A stretch of 64,000 nt of DNA from Mactromeris polynyma (Eukaryota > Mollusca > Bivalvia > Venerida > Mactridae). Where the stretch lies: NCBI GenBank assembly GCA_032209605.1, contig JASFXZ010000016.1:1302001-1366000 (forward strand). Reading direction: 5' to 3'. The notes under the pieces were generated by a model, which did not search any database, was not told the origin of the DNA, and saw nothing but the letters and a program-made list of their open reading frames with translations. Position 1 is the first letter of the stretch; every line of letters begins with the position of its first letter. The position numbers and the translations under genes are program-made. Positions 61,201-64,000 of this stretch are shown here, in pieces.

Positions 61201-63285
61201 GTATAGGTGTTGACGCCTGTATGTGGCTAACCATACCCTTGTCAAGTCTTCTTGATACAGTTTGGTTGGGGTATTTCAAGATAAACGGATGGAAGCCAGA
61301 CATTGACACCTTAACGTTGTAATGCGATCCTGTGATTTTCAATATGTCACCATACCCGTTGTCACCGAGCGATGCTACCACATGCTCAGTACCCCAAAGC
61401 CATGTGGGGAATAACTGTTCCATCGTGTGAGCTATAACGTTTTCAGCGACTATACTTCGTGAACCAGCGAACACGGAGATTGGTTTGAAACTGAAAATAT
61501 GCGTACCGGTCAGGTCGGATGTGGTTTCAATTTGAAAGGAATCATATTGCTTCAGTGTGACCATTGTAGTTGTTGTTGTATTGAAGAAAGTCTTCCCTTT
61601 ACAGAAAACCACATTTTCAACGTGCTTCGGTACTTCTATAGACACGGCTGTATCGTCTTCTAAAGCAGCAACCGCAATTTGGCAATAACCACCAGTGTCA
61701 CAAAATGTCGAAACCCAATAATCGTAAGCTTTAAACGGTGAATCGCTTCTATTCATACTTTGAATTGGAATTCCAAGAAAGCCTTCAACGTAATCATTCG
61801 CCCTTGCAAACACTTGTAGACTGAATGGCATCTCAGCGTCGATGATTAATGTCTTGTTACTGTATTCGGATCCGTTTAAAGCCCTTGTTTCATTGTAAGT
61901 CACGGTTACAACACCATTGACAGGTACAGCCTCGATAGTTATCTCACCCTCGACACCTACAAACATTTACAAAGGGATGAGAAGTTACAATTAATGTCTT
62001 GTATGCATCATGTGAAGGTGAACACATCTTAGATAAATTAAAAATCAACACTTAATCGTTTCTTTGTATTTTGAAGCATTGCAAATGCTGTAACTCTTCA
62101 GATAAAGAAAACTTAACAACTTACTGAGTAATAATTATCCACTTATCATAATGCACGAGTATTTACCGGGGACTCATAAATATTCTGTGTTTATCCATTG
62201 GTTAATATCCGTCGTCCGAGCGTAACCCAACGTACATTTATAAATAGCGATCGTACTGTCAAACTATTGTAATTTTCGTATACAAACGTTTTGTTCGAAA
62301 CAATTTGTCCCGTAAAATAACGAAAACGCCCGAACATACTGTCGAAGATGAATGAGCGCCAGGTATATGCTAACACCATAAATACAGTGTCGGGTCGATC
62401 TATGTTCATTTAGGTATGACATCGCTTTCGTTAGTTGCTGACCGGAAGCCGGCGATTCTATTTTTATTCCTTTTTCATTTTGTCATGGGATGAGTTGTTA
62501 CTGTTTAAGTGATGTTTAAGCATTCCAAAAGGGAAGTTTTACTGAATAAAAGCAGCCGAAATGGGTTTCGAAAATCTTAGTATGCGTACATGTTCTATAA
62601 AATCTAAGTATGCGTACATGATCTATGAAAATCTTAGTATTCTTACATGTTCAATAACAAATCTTAATATGCGTTCATGTTCTATGAAAATCTTAGTATG
62701 CGTACATGTTCTATGAAAATCTTAGTACGCGTACATGTACTATGAAAATCTTAGTATGCGTACATGTTCTATGAAAATCTTAGTATGCGTACATTTTCTT
62801 TGTAAATCTTAGTATGCGTACATGTTCTATGAATTTTTTTTTGTATGCGTCCATGTTCTATAAAAATCATTACATTTCAGTGACAATGTAACTTTTAAGC
62901 ATTTTCTCTGGGGTAATGCGTTCTCGGTTAATAAAATGGCACTACTTGGTTCAATGAAAAACTAAAGGTAAGCCTGATTTATTTTACATCGATTGTGAGC
63001 CTGGCTCTTAAAACTTATATTAATCACACTGCATGAATATGTCAATGGTTACTAACCGGTACGCGCGTAAAAAAATTAGGGGCTCGAACCCAGTACTGAA
63101 TACAAAACTACTACAAAATGTACAAACGCAATGCAGATCAATCGACTACCATTTACCTGATATGTTGACTTGAGCTGGCCCATTAATTCCACCGGTAAGA
63201 ACTAAATCGTACTGTATATCGTCATTAAACGTTTCATTCTGTATTCTTTGCCCTAGGAGTGCCACAATGTAAGTAGTTCTATCTT
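40085..63285 (-). CDS. Gene 4: type I membrane protein with two IgGFc-binding-type domains (5' end beyond window)
   Basis: Visible exons: 63285-63157, 61956-61199, 59144-58994, 54453-54311, 51881-51824, 49900-49645, 48877-48675, 48055-48017, 45051-43871, 43615-43498, 42559-42509, 40842-40652, 40297-40085 (TAA). Every junction agrees in phase and together they give 1162 residues plus stop. Order: IgGFc-binding-type domain 1, linker with Cys pairs, FAMeT-like beta-sandwich, IgGFc-binding-type domain 2, D-x-D-x-D-G module, Cys-rich plus helical stalk, and a single transmembrane segment with a short cytoplasmic tail. Proteins with this domain bind mucins or immunoglobulin in vertebrates; in bivalves they are surface or immune candidates, and the function here is unknown. 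The exons at or above 54311 and those at or below 51881 could in principle be two genes. Phase 0-0 fits and no credible first exon between them supports one. Confidence 0.78.
40652..40842 (-). CDS. Gene 4: Cys-rich and helical stalk
   Basis: Encodes a Cys cluster (C-W-T-D-C-Q-C-K-C) followed by an acidic helix with LTDEELTNTLADDNAQMQNK. It lies directly before the membrane-spanning exon and ends in phase 0. Confidence 0.8.
41490..41700. repeat. Inverted-repeat element in gene-4 intron
   Basis: The arms 'ttatgttatgcaagacattt' and 'aaatgtcttgcacaacataa' are inverted, and the homology continues inward ('gattatatgtaaat' with 'atttacatataatc'). It is probably a MITE. Confidence 0.7.
42090..42310 (+). 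mobile_element. Degenerate Tc1-like transposase N-terminus
   Basis: On the plus strand it reads IIKALVHLESGVIDRDVASL and, after RRNAIINLQ, a stop, RFGQS, a stop, then SVRDCTRSDRSKV. This is the helix-turn-helix plus GRPR-like linker pattern of Tc1-type transposases, interrupted by stops. It is a relic inside a gene-4 intron, antisense to the gene. Confidence 0.55.
42509..43615 (-). CDS. Gene 4: D-x-D-x-D-G module (two exons)
   Basis: Exon 43615-43498 encodes CEIATDTDGKNIDGDCDKLV then DEEDC. Exon 42559-42509 encodes DTDLDGAFGEDCGISIQ. The repeated D-x-D-G-x-x-I/F-x-x-D/E-D-C motif resembles a calcium-binding loop and is common after IgGFc-binding domains in invertebrates as I recall. The phases are 0-1 and 1-1. 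Confidence 0.75.
43871..48055 (-). CDS. Gene 4: IgGFc-binding-type domain 2 (two exons)
   Basis: The small exon 48055-48017 (FEHPAGCGLYEE) feeds in phase 1 into a 1181-bp exon, 45051-43871. This encodes SSDSYGRKFLVKTPPQ at its start, DTYGFEYMILDNAQDTENSA in the middle and 'SGTVFNFNKPVAVYCGTSQL' followed by 'FNQMLPTNSWSKEYYVPAFE'. These match the KPVAVxxG and QxLPxxxWxxEY hallmarks, and the domain occupies about 390 residues. It is diverged from domain 1 (for example FN instead of DLTGTHI before the KPV motif), so the two are not a recent duplication. Confidence 0.85.
45560..45745 (-). repeat. Dispersed repeat ('gtggggaggcattgtctt' family), reverse copy
   Basis: The reverse complement matches 16215-16400 over the segments with the GGCCGACCA/TGGTCGGCC core, the 'ggtgcaagggta' block and the 'gggaggcattgtcttg' block. 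Confidence 0.65.
46504..46683 (+). mobile_element. Tc1-like helix-turn-helix remnant, open for 59 codons
   Basis: The open frame from ATG at 46504 to TGA at 46681 encodes a product containing MRGRAVGLIQAGVSLRRVSR and LLHVLTSTIFKIV. This matches the 'RGRAIGLLxAGxSxRxVARxxGVSxSTI' N-terminal DNA-binding motif of Tc1/mariner transposases. Nothing recognisable follows. It lies in a gene-4 intron on the opposite strand. Confidence 0.55.
47451..47764. mobile_element. MITE, 'agttcccacatctacaatat' ends
   Basis: The termini 'agttcccacatctacaatat' and 'aatattgtagaagtgggaac' form inverted repeats extending to 'gataggcaaaa' and 'tttgcctatcaaattggccg'. It is the same family as 33797-34121 and intronic in gene 4. 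Confidence 0.75.
48675..49900 (-). CDS. Gene 4: FAMeT-like beta-sandwich (two exons)
   Basis: Exon 49900-49645 (GGRSTVTFDPSASVATPTKI...) and exon 48877-48675 join through a split Thr codon (phase 2). The features F-F-W-F-W-Q near the middle, a Gly-rich turn (C-M-G-F-G-H) and a closing strand V-N-I-M-G-L-F-A-D-A-S-F-N-W recall the FW-x-W ... V-G-x-S-x(5)-W pattern of the farnesoic-acid-O-methyltransferase-like domain, which in animals is a non-catalytic module. This is a pattern-level assignment; an unrelated lectin-like sandwich is possible. Confidence 0.55.
50090..50345. repeat. 27-bp tandem repeat, about nine copies
   Basis: 'accaccgatattttaagtgt' recurs every 27 bp (50116, 50143, 50170, 50197, ...), drifting to 'gatatttgaagtgag' at the right end. 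The period is a multiple of three, so an 82-codon minus-strand frame results; it is not a gene. The neighbouring 49925-50040 contains degenerate 'gaattcatgattttaa' repeats. Confidence 0.9.
51824..51881 (-). CDS. Gene 4: short linker exon
   Basis: Encodes SIIGTEKLMPAPITEGTCY, phase 0 to 1, with good acceptor (gttttcag) and donor (TATG|GTAAAT). It joins the linker exon 54453-54311 to the FAMeT-like region. Confidence 0.75.
52285..52510 (+). mobile_element. tRNA-derived SINE
   Basis: On the plus strand it has a tRNA-like head with 'gcccgggtttgaatctcggg' (near-consensus B box), a body with 'cttccacactttgtcatg' and a conserved-looking block 'acagttaagcactgaacc', then an A-rich tail. It lies in the gene-4 intron between exons 54311 and 51881. 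Confidence 0.55.
53325..53405 (+). repeat. Dispersed repeat ('gggaggcactgtctta' copy)
   Basis: It matches 20570-20640 ('gtttcccggaggtctgtgtt', 'gggaggcactgtctta', 'gtagctacatattctctctc'). Confidence 0.6.
53520..53616. repeat. Hairpin element, second copy
   Basis: 'gtattgaatttattaaactc' pairs with 'gttcaataaattcaatac'. In reverse complement it aligns with 595-705, including the 'aacgagttgnncaaaatgat' segment. Confidence 0.6.
54311..59144 (-). CDS. Gene 4: linker exons after domain 1
   Basis: Exon 59144-58994 (VIQISGLKYASNNTSETTTL...CVDQVQVLTNS) finishes domain 1. Exon 54453-54311 (ADGVDVKYSKYKIGNVSGTL...SCTDCYGPTIMKC) carries two close Cys pairs and ends in phase 0 at TTCGATACG|GTAATA. The intron between them (54454-58993) holds the C-rich satellite and the LINE remnant. 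Confidence 0.75.
55112..57245. repeat. Satellite array, ~53-60-bp unit with C-runs, about 38 copies
   Basis: Each unit contains 'ggcgatatacgagctgtgtt', then 'atcgattgttcgctttg' and a C-rich spacer of variable length (about 8-18 C-dominated bases), then 'tgttt'. It occupies the gene-4 intron 54454-58993. Three-base-compatible variants keep long frames open (one of 320 codons), but the predicted peptides are simple repeats. Confidence 0.95.
57736..58172 (+). mobile_element. Non-LTR retrotransposon (LINE) C-terminal remnant
   Basis: After a frameshift-broken lead-in (CTIDTKLSIVHYKYLMKIIP), the sequence encodes CDFCLMLPETQKHLFWEYQI and VQQFWLNLQEFL. This is the C-x-x-C-x(5)-E-T-x-x-H-L-F-W-x-x-x-x-x-x-x-F-W zinc-binding tail of LINE reverse transcriptases. 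A further frame shift leads to KFLLMLAKYFSSSCKYNKK, a LINE tail pattern, then a stop. The 3' tail may extend to about 58520, where TAAA repeats occur. Confidence 0.7.
58690..58745 (+). repeat. tRNA-derived fragment
   Basis: 'cactggactagtaatccctg' is followed by 'ggtcgcaggttcgatccccg', an anticodon arm and a perfect B box and T arm without a normal 5' half. It is a SINE head or tRNA pseudogene. Confidence 0.5.
61050..61150. repeat. Short tandem repeat, ~23-30 bp
   Basis: 'cttcaaataattagagacct' and variants occur three to four times just downstream of the donor of the IgGFc domain-1 exon. Confidence 0.55.
61199..63285 (-). CDS. Gene 4: IgGFc-binding-type domain 1 (two exons)
   Basis: Exon 63285-63157 encodes DRTTYIVALLGQRIQNETFN and DLVLTGGINGPAQVNIS, typical of the start of the family. 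Exon 61956-61199 carries the core: VSTFCDTGGYCQIAVAALED, DDTAVSIEVP, YDSFQIETTSDLTGTHIFSF, KPISVFAGSRSIV and MEQLFPTWLWGTEHVVA. The combination 'DLTGTHI-SxKPIxVFxG' then 'EQLxPxxxWGxE' is the hallmark of the IgGFc-binding N-terminal domain. Multiple N-glycosylation sequons are present. The exon starts in phase 1, so an upstream exon must lie beyond 63285, probably outside the window. Confidence 0.85.
62570..62870. repeat. ~29-bp tandem repeat, about ten copies
   Basis: 'cttagtatgcgtacatgttc' followed by 'tatgaaaat' recurs from 62577 to 62870 with point variants. It lies in the gene-4 intron between exons 61956 and 63157. Confidence 0.9.
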
Positions 63286-63500
63286 CTGTCAAAATAAATA
63301 CATTTAAACCTACTTATTTTACATCGATTTTGAAACAAGTCGTTACAACTAATATTGATCTCACAAGACGACTGCTTCCGCTGTTTCTTACCTGTTCTTG
63401 CGCCTAAATAATCGATAGTGCAGTTGTGAAATGGTTCGAGCTCTTAACCTCCGAACCAGTAATCCGGTGTTTTACCCCCTCTCCATCACGCCTCGTCAAG
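63040..63500. repeat. SINE-like fragments at the right edge
   Basis: 'ggttactaaccggtacgcg' and 'ggggctcgaaccca' (B-box-like on the minus strand) lie left of the exon at 63157-63285. 'gaaacaagtcgttacaac' and a possible tRNA-like stretch lie to its right. They resemble 35855-36010. No further exon is found from 63286 to 64000. Confidence 0.35.
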
Positions 63501-64000
63501 TGGTCCACTACAACACTTAGTGTATTTTTACTATTTTGCCCATATAAATTATGAAAAAGGAAAGTTATGATGATATCAAATTGAAATAAAAAGTAATTAA
63601 TTAGCATTATTACATAAAGGCAACTGTACCGCAATACAATTGACCATGTTGTTTTATTATTTGCACCAAATGCGTAATAAGTCATCTGTACTTTTAAAAG
63701 GTACTGAATAACTCCATGATCTTATATTAATAATAGTAGTGATAGTAATGCCTACTATGACCATACATGTGGGTATACATACGACATCAGGGAATGTATT
63801 AAAATGGCTAATTTTCACGTCGCGTAGGTCTACTTTGTGTACTTGGACCCACTGTAGCGTCAAATGTATTACATATTTCGCGATCACAGTTAGGATAAAC
63901 AGTCTCAGATCGGCATACGGTATTATGTGGCAAGCATATTCTGAATTCAAAATATTAGGCTGTTGTTGTCCTTGAAGTTTGGAACTGTTTTTCAGCAACA

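Overview
This is eukaryotic nuclear DNA from an animal, most likely a bivalve mollusc. It is AT-rich, with small exons bounded by GT-AG introns and many dispersed repeats. A SINE whose 3' region ends in the conserved 'acggcgttaaaccc' block and TTTG tail, pogo-like MITEs, a LINE tail and Tc1-like scraps all fit a bivalve. The juxtamembrane/transmembrane tail of the large gene also looks like a type I recall from bivalve surface proteins (recalled, not searched). I see no bacterial, organellar or viral genes.

Four transcription units are visible, all on the minus strand. (1) 20972 down to 1094: a complete 23-exon gene for a secreted, modular, cysteine-rich protein of about 674 residues that I do not recognise. 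It alternates small Cys-rich exons with an unknown domain of about 100 residues, present in three complete copies. A recent 2.06-kb tandem duplication has copied its D-C-B exon cassette and left two truncated copies of the domain exon. (2) About 31490 down to 25245: a small gene for a secreted peptide of about 84 residues. It sits between two inverted arrays of the same 33-bp palindromic minisatellite (23945-24835 and 31595-33475). (3) 36921 down to about 35385: two or three exons of an unrecognised gene. (4) From beyond the right edge (first visible exon ends at 63285) down to 40085: a large gene for a type I membrane protein with two IgGFc-binding-type domains. A FAMeT-like beta-sandwich lies between them, followed by a D-x-D-x-D-G module, a Cys-rich/helical stalk and a C-terminal transmembrane segment.

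The introns and spacers hold most of the repeat content. They include a satellite of about 38 units with long C-runs inside an intron of gene 4 (55112-57245), 27-, 29-, 36-, 60- and 128-bp tandem repeats, nested MITEs, tRNA-derived SINE heads and degenerate transposase/LINE pieces. Genes 1, 2 and 4 all encode secreted or surface proteins, and IgGFc-binding-domain proteins in bivalves are usually discussed as adhesion, mucus or immune molecules. Any joint role for the cluster is inference.

Exon boundaries come from splice consensus, reading frame and phase agreement read by eye. All junctions agree in phase except one (exon 7 to exon 8 of gene 1). No RNA evidence was available.
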